From Candidatus Sulfidibacterium hydrothermale (GTDB lineage: Bacteria > Bacteroidota > Bacteroidia > Bacteroidales > F082), in contig NZ_CP083760.1 in assembly GCF_020149915.1 (NCBI RefSeq), forward strand, positions 3,162,001 through 3,226,000: 64,000 nucleotides of DNA, written 5' to 3'. Below, piece after piece: positions 9,949 to 18,761 of the stretch. The stretch's first letter is position 1, and every line of letters begins with the position of its first letter. The notes under the pieces were generated by a model. It did not search any database. It had not been told where the DNA came from and worked only from the letters and a program-made list of their open reading frames with translations. The translations under genes were made by a program, and so were the position numbers.

Positions 9949-10866
9949 ATGAAAATTACAAGAAAATTGACATGGTTTGTTCTGGCAGGAATCGCACTTA
10001 CTTTTCTCTCTTCCTGCTCTAACCAAAACGACCTGGCCGATGGTTACGGTAATTTTGATGCCCATGCAGAAGTTATTGTTTCGTCGCAAACCATGGGCGA
10101 ATTGCAACGGTTCAATGTAGAAGAAGGTACCCATTTGAAAGCCGGAGAAGTTGTTGGCTTGGTAGATACCACCCAGCTTCACCTGAAAAAAATGGTACTC
10201 GAAACCCAAAAGAAAGCAGTAGCATCCAAACTGGAAAACATCAATGCTTCTATTGCCGTTCAACAACAAAAACTCAAAATTAACGAAACCAATCAACGGC
10301 GTATCCAAAACCTGTTCCGCCACAATGCGGCTACACAAAAACAACTGGATGATATCAATGGGCTGGTGGAACTGAACAAAAAAGAAATCAAAGCCACCCA
10401 AACCCAAAAGAAAAACATCTATACCCAGTTAAAAAGTATTGATGCGCAGATAGCTGAAATAAACGAAAGCATCCAGCAAAGCCTGATCACCAACCCGGTT
10501 GACGGAACCGTTTTGGTAAAATATGCTCAAAAAGGAGAACTGGCCGTTCCCGGAAAAGCACTTTACAAGATTGCCAATTTAAAAACCCTTGAACTCAGGG
10601 CTTATATCAGCGGCAGTCAGCTAAGCCATATTAAAATCGGACAAAAAGTCCACGTGTACTACGACAAAAACAAAAAAGACAACTACGAAACCGAAGGAAC
10701 GGTTATGTGGATTTCATCGCAAGCCGAATTTACCCCCAAAACTATTCAAACCAAACAAGAAAGGGTAAATCTGGTATATGCCGTAAAAATCAAAGTTTCC
10801 AATGCCAACGGAGCACTAAAAATCGGGATGCCCGGAGAGTTTAGGGTAACACCACCCAAAAAGTAA
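9949..10866 (+). CDS. HlyD/MacA-type membrane fusion lipoprotein
   Basis: This 305-residue periplasmic adaptor links the ABC transporter to TolC. It has a lipoprotein signal with lipobox LSSC (Cys 23). The first lipoyl half lies near residues 42-65 (EVIVSSQTMGELQRFNVEEG). A long alpha-hairpin (about 70-175) comes next, and the second lipoyl half (NPVDGTVLVKYAQKGE) begins near residue 183. A beta-barrel domain (ISGSQLSHIKIGQKVHVYYD) completes it. It resembles the YbhG/EmrA class of adaptor used with the YbhFSR exporter, which fits the paired ATPases and permeases downstream. Confidence 0.92.
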   Translation: MKITRKLTWFVLAGIALTFLSSCSNQNDLADGYGNFDAHAEVIVSSQTMGELQRFNVEEGTHLKAGEVVGLVDTTQLHLKKMVLETQKKAVASKLENINASIAVQQQKLKINETNQRRIQNLFRHNAATQKQLDDINGLVELNKKEIKATQTQKKNIYTQLKSIDAQIAEINESIQQSLITNPVDGTVLVKYAQKGELAVPGKALYKIANLKTLELRAYISGSQLSHIKIGQKVHVYYDKNKKDNYETEGTVMWISSQAEFTPKTIQTKQERVNLVYAVKIKVSNANGALKIGMPGEFRVTPPKK

Positions 10867-10970
10867 AAGGGCGAAAAAGGGGTTATTTCAAATAAATCAT
10901 TACTTTTATGCAGTGAATCACAAGATTCGGAAACAAAAAAGATTATTTATTCATTAAAAATTTTAAAGCG

Positions 10971-11441
10971 ATGAGAGTAACAAGTTTTGCAATTTTGCTG
11001 CTGGGTTTATTGATGACCCCTTTTGTAAGTGTTCGGGCACAAGACGAGGTAAAACCCGATGATGTAGTTGGTGTATGGCTTACGCAGTACAAAGATTCGA
11101 AAGTAGAAATTTACAAAGACGGAAATAAATATTTTGGTAAAATTGTATGGCTTAAATACCCTATTGACAGTATTACCGGAAAACCGAAAGTAGACGATAA
11201 AAACGAAGATCCTAATCTGCGTAACCGGCCGATTATGGGTATGCTGCTGCTGAAAAATTTCGTCTTCGACGACGACGAGTGGGAAGACGGAACGATCTAT
11301 GATCCTAAAAAAGGGAAAACCTATAGTTGTTATATGGAATTCCCTGATGAGAACAACAAAGACCGATTGAAAATTCGTGGTTATATCGGTGTAAGTCTGT
11401 TAGGACGAACTGTTTACTGGACACGGGTAAAAGAAGAATAA
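10971..11441 (+). CDS. DUF2147 secreted protein
   Basis: This 156-residue protein has a signal peptide (about residues 1-24, ending near VRAQ) and a DUF2147 domain. Recognisable segments are DDVVGVWLTQYKDSKVEIYKDGNKYFGKIVWL near the start and a small beta-barrel-like fold after it. The family is periplasmic and of unknown function. Unusually, it lies between the adaptor and ATPase genes of an exporter operon, separated by 104 nt upstream and 86 nt downstream. A TACTTTTA sequence at 10901-10908 is one base off the -7 consensus and may give it a separate promoter. A role with the exporter is only suggested by position. Confidence 0.85.
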   Translation: MRVTSFAILLLGLLMTPFVSVRAQDEVKPDDVVGVWLTQYKDSKVEIYKDGNKYFGKIVWLKYPIDSITGKPKVDDKNEDPNLRNRPIMGMLLLKNFVFDDDEWEDGTIYDPKKGKTYSCYMEFPDENNKDRLKIRGYIGVSLLGRTVYWTRVKEE

Positions 11442-11527
11442 ACCCGGCTGTCCTGTTTATTAGCTCTTAAACATTTATATTTTATCTATTGTGTTCACGG
11501 TGCAAAAACCGATGAAAAGGGAAACGT

Positions 11528-12454
11528 ATGTCTGTAACAATTCACATAAAAAACCTGGTTAAAACGTATGAAGAGGTTAAAGCAGTGAAGAATATATCTC
11601 TCTCCATTCAGCCCAATGAGCTTTTCGGGTTCATTGGGCCTGACGGAGCGGGTAAAACAACCATCTTCCGCATTTTAACCAGCCTCATCCTGGCCGACAG
11701 CGGTCAGGTAACCATAGACCAATGGGATGTGGTAAACGACTACAAATCCATCCGAAAAATTACCGGATACATGCCCGGACGTTTTTCTCTTTACATGGAT
11801 TTAACGGTTCAGGAAAATCTTGAGTTCTATGCTAAAATCTTCGGAACCAGCATTGAAGAGAACTATGACCTGATCAAAGACGTTTACGAACAAATTGCCC
11901 CGTTTAAAGACCGCCGGGCCGGGGCGCTCTCTGGCGGGATGAAACAAAAACTGGCCCTTTCCTGTGCTCTCATCCATAAACCCCGCCTGCTTATCTTAGA
12001 CGAACCGACCACCGGTGTAGATGCGGTTTCACGAAAAGAGTTTTGGGAACTGCTTAAAAAAATGCAGAAAAAAGACATTACCATATTGGTATCTACTCCT
12101 TACATGGACGAAGCCGCTTTGTGCGACCGGGTAGCACTTATGCAGTCCGGAACGCTGATGACGGTGGATGCTCCAAAAGAAATTGTGAAAAATTTTGACG
12201 GAAAACTCTTTGCCGTAAAAACCGACAAGATGTATCCGTTACTGAACGACCTGTCAGATTATGAAAATAAAAAACAGGTTTACCGGTTTGGAGAATTCCT
12301 GCATATGGTATGCCCGATTAATACCGATCCGCAACAGGAAATAGAAAAAATCAAAACATTTCTTTCGAAAAAAGGACATAAGGATATTGTGGTAGAACCT
12401 ATTACACCGGTTATCGAAGACTGCTTCCTGGATTTAATGAATAAAAATGCCTGA
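11528..12454 (+). CDS. ABC transporter ATP-binding protein (YbhF N-terminal-half type)
   Basis: This 308-residue ATPase has Walker A GPDGAGKTT (37-45), signature LSGGMKQ and Walker B LLILDEPTTGVD, and a C-terminal extension of about 90 residues after the nucleotide-binding domain. The Asp inside Walker A (GPDGAGK) is typical of the first half of YbhF-like double ATPases. The next gene supplies the second half, so the two probably heterodimerise beneath the two ABC-2 permeases. It acts at the cytoplasmic face, powering export through the HlyD and TolC proteins of the same operon. The gap to the next ATPase gene is 2 nt. Confidence 0.94.
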   Translation: MSVTIHIKNLVKTYEEVKAVKNISLSIQPNELFGFIGPDGAGKTTIFRILTSLILADSGQVTIDQWDVVNDYKSIRKITGYMPGRFSLYMDLTVQENLEFYAKIFGTSIEENYDLIKDVYEQIAPFKDRRAGALSGGMKQKLALSCALIHKPRLLILDEPTTGVDAVSRKEFWELLKKMQKKDITILVSTPYMDEAALCDRVALMQSGTLMTVDAPKEIVKNFDGKLFAVKTDKMYPLLNDLSDYENKKQVYRFGEFLHMVCPINTDPQQEIEKIKTFLSKKGHKDIVVEPITPVIEDCFLDLMNKNA

Positions 12455-12456
12455 TC

Positions 12457-13203
12457 ATGAGCCAAGAACAAGAAAGAGAAAAAATCATTGAAGTACATGA
12501 CCTGGTAAAGCGCTTCGGCACTTTCGAGGCCAACAAAGGCCTTACTTTTCACGTTTACAAAGGTGAGATCTATGGCTTTTTAGGAGCCAACGGCGCAGGA
12601 AAAACCACCGCCATGAAAATTTTGTGCGGTTTATCCAAACCTACTTCCGGAACCGTAATTGTTGCCGGCGTTGACATCAATAAAAATCCGGAAGCCGTAA
12701 AAGAACGAATTGGTTATATGAGCCAGTTTTTCTCTTTGTACAATGATATGACGGTAAAAGAGAACTTCCGTTTTTACGGCGGAATTTACGGACTCAGCAA
12801 AAAAGAAATTCAGGACAGAATGCATTATTTTCTGGACAAGCTGAAAATGCAACGTTTTGAAAATATGCTGCTAAAAAACATTCCGCTGGGATGGAAACAA
12901 AAACTGGCTTTCTCGGTAGCTAACATGCACCATCCGGATATCATTTTTCTGGATGAACCCACCGGCGGCGTCGACCCGATTACCCGGAGACAGTTCTGGG
13001 AAATGATTTACGACGCTTCCGCAGAAGGAACAACTGTTTTTGTCACAACACACTACATGGACGAAGCAGAATATTGCGAGCGGGTTTCTATTATGTCGGC
13101 AGGAGAAATTAAAGCATTAGGCCGTCCCCGCGATTTAAAAGATCAGTTTCATGTGGATAATATGAACGATGTATTTCTACGAATTGCCAGAAATGTGGAA
13201 TAA
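12457..13203 (+). CDS. ABC transporter ATP-binding protein (YbhF C-terminal-half type)
   Basis: This 248-residue ATPase has Walker A GANGAGKTT (43-51) and Walker B IIFLDEPTGGVDP. The signature motif is degenerate, IPLGWKQ in place of LSGGxxQ. That variant is normal for the second half of YbhF-like proteins, so the asymmetry looks designed rather than damaged. It pairs with the preceding gene: in E. coli these two domains are one polypeptide, here they are split with a 2-nt gap. A permease gene follows 20 nt later. Confidence 0.94.
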   Translation: MSQEQEREKIIEVHDLVKRFGTFEANKGLTFHVYKGEIYGFLGANGAGKTTAMKILCGLSKPTSGTVIVAGVDINKNPEAVKERIGYMSQFFSLYNDMTVKENFRFYGGIYGLSKKEIQDRMHYFLDKLKMQRFENMLLKNIPLGWKQKLAFSVANMHHPDIIFLDEPTGGVDPITRRQFWEMIYDASAEGTTVFVTTHYMDEAEYCERVSIMSAGEIKALGRPRDLKDQFHVDNMNDVFLRIARNVE

Positions 13204-13223
13204 CTCAATTAAAAAGAAAAACA

Positions 13224-14327
13224 ATGTGGGCTTTTATTAAAAAAGAATTTTTATACATTTTTCGCGACTACCGCACCATGCTTATTTTGTTTGGGATGCC
13301 GCTGGCACAAATCCTGCTTTTCGGATTTGCCATTACCAACGACATCAACAACGCACATATTGCCGTGCTCGATCAGTCGAAAGATGTGGTAACCCGCGAA
13401 ATAACCCGAAAACTATTATCATCACACTATTTTATTCTCGACCGGTATTTGAAATCGGAAAAAGAAATCAAATCGGCTTTCCGCCGTGGCGAGATTAAAG
13501 AGGTTGTGGTTTTCGAAAAAGATTTCGCACAAAAGATGAAAACGGACGGCGAAGCCCATGTACAACTTTTACTGGATGCTTCGGATCCTAACACCGCCAA
13601 TATCTTAAATTCATATACCGAAGGAATTATCAACTCCTACATTTTTCAACACCAGCTGCAGGAGGGGAAAATTCCCTTACGAATTGATGTCGAAAGCACC
13701 ATGGAGTACAACCAGGAACTGAAAAGTGTATTTATGTTTGTTCCGGGAATTATTACTGTAATTCTGATGCTGGTTTCGGCCATGATGACCTCCATTACCA
13801 TTGTTCGTGAAAAAGAGCTGGGTACCATGGAAGCCTTGCTGGTTTCTCCGGTACGACCGGGGATCATCATCTTGGGAAAAGTGGTTCCTTACGTCGTATT
13901 ATCGTTCATCAACCTGGTGGTCATCTTGCTGATGTCGCAGTTTGTCTTCGGTATGCCTATCCGCGGAAGCGCCCCGCTGTTGCTGGCTGAGAGTTTGCTT
14001 TTCCTGGTGATGTCGCTTTCACTCGGTATTCTTATCTCGACAGTAAGTAAAACCCAGCAACAGGCCATGATGCTCTCCATGTTCGGGTTAATGCTTCCTA
14101 CTATCCTGCTGTCCGGATTTATTTTCCCGATAGCCAATATGCCGGTTGTACTACAATGGCTGAGTGACCTGATGCCCGGAAAATGGTTCATCATTATCAT
14201 CAAAAACATCATGCTGAAAGGAATTGGTTTCTCTTACTTCTGGAAAGAAACCCTCATCATATTTGCCATGACAGCATTGTTTGTTGTACTGAGTATCAAA
14301 CGATTTAACATCAGACTGGAAGAATAA
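13224..14327 (+). CDS. ABC-2 type permease (YbhS/YhhJ-like)
   Basis: This 367-residue inner-membrane protein has one N-terminal membrane helix (about residues 17-36) and a soluble domain of about 140 residues. A cluster of five helices begins near MFVPGIITVILMLVSAMMTS. The conserved ABC-2 motif TIVREKELGTMEALLVSPVRP follows the second helix. This is the standard layout of multidrug or lipophilic-substrate ABC-2 exporters. It is followed 12 nt later by a second, paralogous permease; the two are expected to form the transmembrane heterodimer. Confidence 0.93.
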   Translation: MWAFIKKEFLYIFRDYRTMLILFGMPLAQILLFGFAITNDINNAHIAVLDQSKDVVTREITRKLLSSHYFILDRYLKSEKEIKSAFRRGEIKEVVVFEKDFAQKMKTDGEAHVQLLLDASDPNTANILNSYTEGIINSYIFQHQLQEGKIPLRIDVESTMEYNQELKSVFMFVPGIITVILMLVSAMMTSITIVREKELGTMEALLVSPVRPGIIILGKVVPYVVLSFINLVVILLMSQFVFGMPIRGSAPLLLAESLLFLVMSLSLGILISTVSKTQQQAMMLSMFGLMLPTILLSGFIFPIANMPVVLQWLSDLMPGKWFIIIIKNIMLKGIGFSYFWKETLIIFAMTALFVVLSIKRFNIRLEE

Positions 14328-14339
14328 TATCCGAAAAAA

Positions 14340-15464
14340 ATGAAGCGTTTAAGAACAGTAAAGTATATATTGCAAAAAGAATTTATCCAGATTTTCAGGG
14401 ATAAATCCATGTTGCCCATTATCATCCTGATCCCAATTTTTCAGTTGCTGATTTTATCATACACAGCTACTTTTGAGATCAAAAACATCCGGCTTGAGAT
14501 TGTGGACCATGATCATTCTACCGAGTCCAGAGCACTTACCGACGAGTTTTCCGGTTCACGATTTTTCAAACTCATCGGCGAAAATGACAACTATCAGGAT
14601 GCAGAAGAAAATCTCGCTGCCGGAAAAATTGATCAGATCCTCGTGATTGAACCCGGTTTTGAAAGAAAACTTTTTAAAGAAGGAAAAGCAGAAGTACAGA
14701 TTGTTACCGACGCTATTAACGGAAGTGCAGCCAGTTTGATGGCAGCTTATGCCATTAATATTATCCAGCAGTTTAATGAAAATATTGTGGTCCATCAATT
14801 TCCGCTGCACTACAAAGGTATGCCGGTAAAAGTTACCTCATCGTTCTGGTATAATCCGGAGCTGGATTATATAACATATATGGTCCCCGGAATCCTGGTG
14901 TTGCTGATTACGATTGTGGCCATGTTCTTGTCTTCAATGAACATTGTAAAAGAAAAAGAACTGGGAACCATTGAACAGCTGAATGTAACGCCCATTAAAA
15001 AAATGGAATTCATTGCCGGTAAACTTATCCCTTTCTGGATTTTGGCCATGATCGATTTAGGAATCGGACTTTTGCTTGCCAAATATTGGTTCGGAATTAC
15101 GATCGTCGGCAGTTCCATGTTGCTTCTGTTTGTTGCTGCCGTTTATCTGATTCTGGTATTGGCCATGGGACTGTTTGTTTCTACCCTGACCGACACCATG
15201 CAACAGGCTATGTTTATTTCATGGTTTGTTCTGATGATCTTTATTCTAATGAGCGGTTTGTTTACCCCGGTAGAAAGTATGCCTATTTGGGCTCAAAAGC
15301 TAAATATGCTTAACCCGCTGGCTTACTTTATCAAGATCAACCGGATGATCATCCTGAAAGGATCCACTTTTGCCGATTTCCACAAAGATTTCTTTATCCT
15401 TACCGGTTACGGATTGATCATGTTGACATTTGCTATCTTACGATACCGCAAAACAAAAGCATAA
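14340..15464 (+). CDS. ABC-2 type permease (YbhR-like), second subunit
   Basis: This 374-residue paralogue of the preceding permease has the same plan: an N-terminal helix (about 22-42), a periplasmic domain, then five helices starting at MVPGILVLLITIVAMFLSS, with NIVKEKELGTIEQLNVTPI as the conserved motif. It is the last gene of the tetR-tolC-hlyD-DUF2147-ABC-ABC-permease-permease operon and is followed by a strong hairpin terminator at 15516-15555. The substrate is not predictable. Confidence 0.93.
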   Translation: MKRLRTVKYILQKEFIQIFRDKSMLPIIILIPIFQLLILSYTATFEIKNIRLEIVDHDHSTESRALTDEFSGSRFFKLIGENDNYQDAEENLAAGKIDQILVIEPGFERKLFKEGKAEVQIVTDAINGSAASLMAAYAINIIQQFNENIVVHQFPLHYKGMPVKVTSSFWYNPELDYITYMVPGILVLLITIVAMFLSSMNIVKEKELGTIEQLNVTPIKKMEFIAGKLIPFWILAMIDLGIGLLLAKYWFGITIVGSSMLLLFVAAVYLILVLAMGLFVSTLTDTMQQAMFISWFVLMIFILMSGLFTPVESMPIWAQKLNMLNPLAYFIKINRMIILKGSTFADFHKDFFILTGYGLIMLTFAILRYRKTKA

Positions 15465-15515
15465 AAACAATTCCGGGCCTTCCGGAAAACAGTTTAACCT
15501 TCAACTCATCAAAAA

Positions 15516-15555
15516 AAATCTCGCCCTTGTGCACAGCATAACGAGGGCGAGATTT
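15516..15555. terminator. Bidirectional terminator after the exporter operon
   Basis: Twelve-base perfect arms (AAATCTCGCCCT at 15516-15527 and its complement at 15544-15555) close a 16-nt loop. A run of A precedes and T-rich sequence follows. It lies between the convergent permease and thioesterase genes. Confidence 0.8.
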
Positions 15556-15577
15556 CTATTAATAGAGACAAATTTTC

Positions 15578-16318
15578 TTACGGCTGCATTTCAACCTTAG
15601 CCCAAAAAGCGGTTTTTCCGGTTTCTTTTTTAAAGCCACGGATATAACCCGAACCGTCGCGGCTTTTCTGAATAGAAACGGTATCGTTCAGCAAACACTC
15701 CTGAAAATAATTAAACGAAATGAACGCCATACGGTTATGGCCGTATTGCTCGTAAACCGCATCTGATAGCCAGTCAAAATATTTTCCGGCATTGGCATGG
15801 CCATTCATATCCAGGTCTGAATAGCGAATTTTTACCGAAAAAAGCTCTTCAAATTCAATGTCCGGATCCAGTTTAAAAAAAGGTTCGTTTAAAGCTACTT
15901 TTTCGGTTAAATGATCATACAGATGTTCGAGCGTACTCATACGGCGCGGACGGCGTGTTTTCAGGTTGATCACCGACCATTCGGAAGTAGCAGCAGCCAG
16001 AAGGGCATCTTGTTCATCCCGGATTTCAAATTCGCGGAAAGCGGTCAGTGCTCCTACCCGGCTTGGCCAGGTAAACAGCTTGTATTTTTCTTTCCAGGCC
16101 GGCAAACGGTTAATTTGTATGTTTATCCGGAATAAAACCCACGAAAGATCTTCTTTGCTGGTATTGGTAAATCCAAATCCGAGATGCTCGGCATGATCTA
16201 CGGCCGCCTGCAATAATACACGATCCAGCGCAGTAATGCTCAGATGATTGTCAACCGTTGTTTCTTCCCACGAAACAATATGTTGTTCCGTCCATATTTC
16301 TCTTATTGTTGTCGCCAT
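15578..16318 (-). CDS. Acyl-ACP thioesterase
   Basis: This 246-residue double-hotdog enzyme hydrolyses acyl-ACP to free fatty acid and ACP in the cytoplasm. The N-terminal hotdog has the WVLFRINIQINRLPAWKE segment followed by TWPSRVGALTAFREFEI. The second hotdog carries the catalytic-type motif DLDMNGHANAGKYFDW, with the Asn and His expected of FatA/FatB-like enzymes. It is the last gene of a minus-strand run, 5 nt after the ATP-cone nuclease gene. Elsewhere in the window lie its likely substrate makers (acpP, acpS, fabF). Physiological use of the released fatty acids is unknown. Confidence 0.88.
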   Translation of the reverse strand: MATTIREIWTEQHIVSWEETTVDNHLSITALDRVLLQAAVDHAEHLGFGFTNTSKEDLSWVLFRINIQINRLPAWKEKYKLFTWPSRVGALTAFREFEIRDEQDALLAAATSEWSVINLKTRRPRRMSTLEHLYDHLTEKVALNEPFFKLDPDIEFEELFSVKIRYSDLDMNGHANAGKYFDWLSDAVYEQYGHNRMAFISFNYFQECLLNDTVSIQKSRDGSGYIRGFKKETGKTAFWAKVEMQP

Positions 16319-16323
16319 AATTT

Positions 16324-17169
16324 TTACATTTCTCCTGCCAGCAAACCGGCTTCTGCCAATAACTTTTCAATTCGTAATTCACTCAGTCCCATCTCTTCCA
16401 GAAGGGGAACATGATTCGGAATATCCCGGCAAAGGACCACTCCTTTTTCCAGTAAAAACTGCTTTTCAGCCGATTTTAATTCACTCAAACTGGTAATTGG
16501 ATGATAACCCGACTGGTCGATCCAGTTTTTCAGGCTGTTTCCCGCCGGATAATCCCACGAAACAAGACGCAATCCGGCACATTCGGCATATTGAATAGCA
16601 TCAGATGAAAAACGGGTATTGGTAGCCACCATCCCGTAATACTGAATATCCGATTCGGGATTGGCTTTTCTCCAGGCTGCTGCAACATCTTTAAACCGCG
16701 ATTCGATGTAAAGAACCACTTTAACATCACAATTCCGTTTGCTATCGCTGTGGTATTTACATTCTATCATCATTTGCTCATCTTTGTTGCGGGCCACAAC
16801 ATCCACTTCATGCTCCACACATTTCCCTTTGATATGAACATTTACCGTCGACTGATAGCCTCTGGACTCCATAATCCGGCCCATAAATTTCTCAAACGGA
16901 TAACCCGACGGGCCCAATTCCATAATGGCTTTTTTCAACCGGTATCGCCCGGCAGAATGTCTGGAACTCCGTCGTAAGATCCGGTAAGCCGTTTGATAAA
17001 TTTTCCGGGTAGTTATTCCCTGATACAAACTTTTTTTAACTGCAGCCAGTGCCTGCTCTACATCTTTTGTGCCTGCTCCCGAATTTTTCAAAGCGGTACG
17101 CAGCTTATTTTCATCAAACGGAACACGGTCGCCGTTTCCTTTGGTTATATATATAATTTCCTGACTCAT
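16324..17169 (-). CDS. ATP-cone / Mrr-type restriction endonuclease-fold protein
   Basis: The protein has 281 residues from the ATG at 17169, preferred over an upstream TTG that would overlap the queD-like gene. Residues about 4-90 form an ATP-cone (ITKGNGDRVPFDENKL start, a nucleotide-sensing domain best known from ribonucleotide reductase). Residues about 110-220 form an Mrr-like nuclease domain, with the PD-(D/E)xK residues visible as HEVDVVARN and then ECKYH. A short helical C-terminal region (about 225-281, rich in Leu/Glu) may be a helix-hairpin-helix-like element. The ATP-cone/nuclease fusion is a known but uncharacterised architecture. No methyltransferase is adjacent, so it is not a classical restriction system. 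It could be a nucleotide-gated DNA nuclease. Confidence 0.82.
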   Translation of the reverse strand: MSQEIIYITKGNGDRVPFDENKLRTALKNSGAGTKDVEQALAAVKKSLYQGITTRKIYQTAYRILRRSSRHSAGRYRLKKAIMELGPSGYPFEKFMGRIMESRGYQSTVNVHIKGKCVEHEVDVVARNKDEQMMIECKYHSDSKRNCDVKVVLYIESRFKDVAAAWRKANPESDIQYYGMVATNTRFSSDAIQYAECAGLRLVSWDYPAGNSLKNWIDQSGYHPITSLSELKSAEKQFLLEKGVVLCRDIPNHVPLLEEMGLSELRIEKLLAEAGLLAGEM

Positions 17170-17222
17170 TATCTTCAATTTCTTGTTTAAAAATCTTAAT
17201 TCTTCTCCTTTTCCGGTTGAGA

Positions 17223-17684
17223 TCAATTCTCATTGTCTTCGGCATACCATTCCGCATAACTGGTAGTCGTTTCTCTAAGAAACATGTGTTTTAAGGTAAC
17301 ATTTTCCGGAAGACGTTTTTTAATTACCTCCACAAAATCAATGAGCATCAGTTCACTGGTGGGATTGTAATCTTTCAGAATAACCCTTTCAAAATTCTTT
17401 TTCAACTCGGCAAGTAAACCGTCCGGCATTTTATTGTACAGCACCAAAGCATGATCGTATCGATTAACGATTTCTTCCTTGACAATTTTTTTCAAATCAC
17501 CAAAATCCATAACCATCCCCAGTTTCGGACTTTTTTCATCAATAATGGGTTTCCCGGCTATGGTCACCTTCAATTCGTAGGTGTGGCCATGTATGTTTCG
17601 ACACAGCCCGTCATATCCTTTCAGCGCATGCGCCATTTCAAAACGAAAATCTTTGGTAATACGTACAGTGGCTTGTTTTATCAT
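17223..17684 (-). CDS. queD: 6-pyruvoyltetrahydropterin synthase / QueD family protein
   Basis: This 153-residue protein is of the PTPS/QueD T-fold family. The zinc site is visible as EMAHAL (His near residue 19) plus the CRNIHGHTYEL block (residues about 28-38), which also carries the catalytic Cys. The MVMDFGDLK segment and the late Glu in LRETTTSYAEW complete the active site. QueD makes 6-carboxy-tetrahydropterin for queuosine; some family members make pterins instead. No other queuosine gene is in the window, so the pathway assignment is a family default. It lies between endonuclease I and the ATP-cone nuclease on the minus strand. Confidence 0.85.
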   Translation of the reverse strand: MIKQATVRITKDFRFEMAHALKGYDGLCRNIHGHTYELKVTIAGKPIIDEKSPKLGMVMDFGDLKKIVKEEIVNRYDHALVLYNKMPDGLLAELKKNFERVILKDYNPTSELMLIDFVEVIKKRLPENVTLKHMFLRETTTSYAEWYAEDNEN

Positions 17685-17706
17685 AAGTTAAGTATTGTCT
17701 TTGTTT

Positions 17707-18741
17707 TTACTGTCTGGCAGCCATTTTAATAATTTTATACTGTTTTGACCAACTGCTTTCCGGATTGGTCAAAATTAAAAAATAGAGGCCGGTTTTTAAC
17801 TTTTCTAGACAAATCCGGTTTTGTCCGTTAACAATTTTTCCGGCACGTACAATTTGTCCCGTAAGATTAATCAGCCGGTAATCCATTGTCTTGTTTTCTC
17901 CGCTTTCCACGGTTAAAAAATCGACCGCAGGATTAGGGTAAACCGCTACCTGTAATTCCGGATTACGGGCAATGGAAGTAGGTCCACCCCAGATTTTCTG
18001 AATGTATTCCGGATGATCAATATACGGATTACGGTTATGCTGATATTCATAATAAATCACATCATTCCGGTGACGTTCAAAATCATCGGGCGGATCCTGG
18101 GCATTCCATTCCAGTAAAGTAGAAAGTTTTCCCATTTCCGGTTTGTCGCCGGTATTCACGTGGTCAACCACTTCCAGGTCGGGCTCTCCGTCATCACCCT
18201 CGTAGCGGGTAGCCATGTAAAAAATCATACGGGCCACATCTCCTTTCACCGCATCGCGAGGTTCAAACGAGTCGCCATCTTTATAACAATCGTCTGTGCC
18301 GGGCACCAAGGTTCCTCCGTTGTCAAAATCAAGGTTGCCGCGATAAGCGTTTACTTTGACATCTGCAGGCCGGATGTGATGCGCATCGGTGCCCGCCGGC
18401 GGATCGGTGCCAAAATCGCCATGCGATTTGGCCCATACATGCTCACGGTTCCATTGTCCGACATCTCCACCGTGATCGCTCTTGGCTCTGGAAATACCGG
18501 TGTATATCAGAATCACATTATTCTTGTTTTTCGGATCCTCATCCGTAGCACTTAATATATCCCACAGGTCGCTGTAGCTAAACTCTTTATGTCCTTTAAT
18601 AATCTCATGCAAAGCGGCTTTCAGTTGTTCTCCTGTTTTCCCCTGGGCATTGGAATAATATCCGTCAGGAATTTGTCCCCACAGCCGAAAAACAGACAGG
18701 AACAAAAAAAGAAAAAATCCTTTTTTAATAAACGATTTCAT
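17707..18741 (-). CDS. Secreted endonuclease I with type IX secretion sorting domain
   Basis: This 344-residue protein has a signal peptide (about residues 1-22) and an endonuclease I domain (about 25-250). The beta-beta-alpha metal motif WNREHVWAKSHG and the DAHHIRPADVKVNAYRGN block are both visible. The C-terminal 75 residues (AVYPNPAVDFLTVES, then a glycine-poor beta region ending in KQYKIIKM) are a type A T9SS sorting domain. It should therefore be exported by the Sec system, moved across the outer membrane by T9SS and attached or released outside. There it would degrade DNA for nutrients or biofilm remodelling. The queD-like gene follows after 22 nt. Confidence 0.92.
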   Translation of the reverse strand: MKSFIKKGFFLFLFLSVFRLWGQIPDGYYSNAQGKTGEQLKAALHEIIKGHKEFSYSDLWDILSATDEDPKNKNNVILIYTGISRAKSDHGGDVGQWNREHVWAKSHGDFGTDPPAGTDAHHIRPADVKVNAYRGNLDFDNGGTLVPGTDDCYKDGDSFEPRDAVKGDVARMIFYMATRYEGDDGEPDLEVVDHVNTGDKPEMGKLSTLLEWNAQDPPDDFERHRNDVIYYEYQHNRNPYIDHPEYIQKIWGGPTSIARNPELQVAVYPNPAVDFLTVESGENKTMDYRLINLTGQIVRAGKIVNGQNRICLEKLKTGLYFLILTNPESSWSKQYKIIKMAARQ

Positions 18742-18761
18742 AAAATCAGACGAATGGTTCT

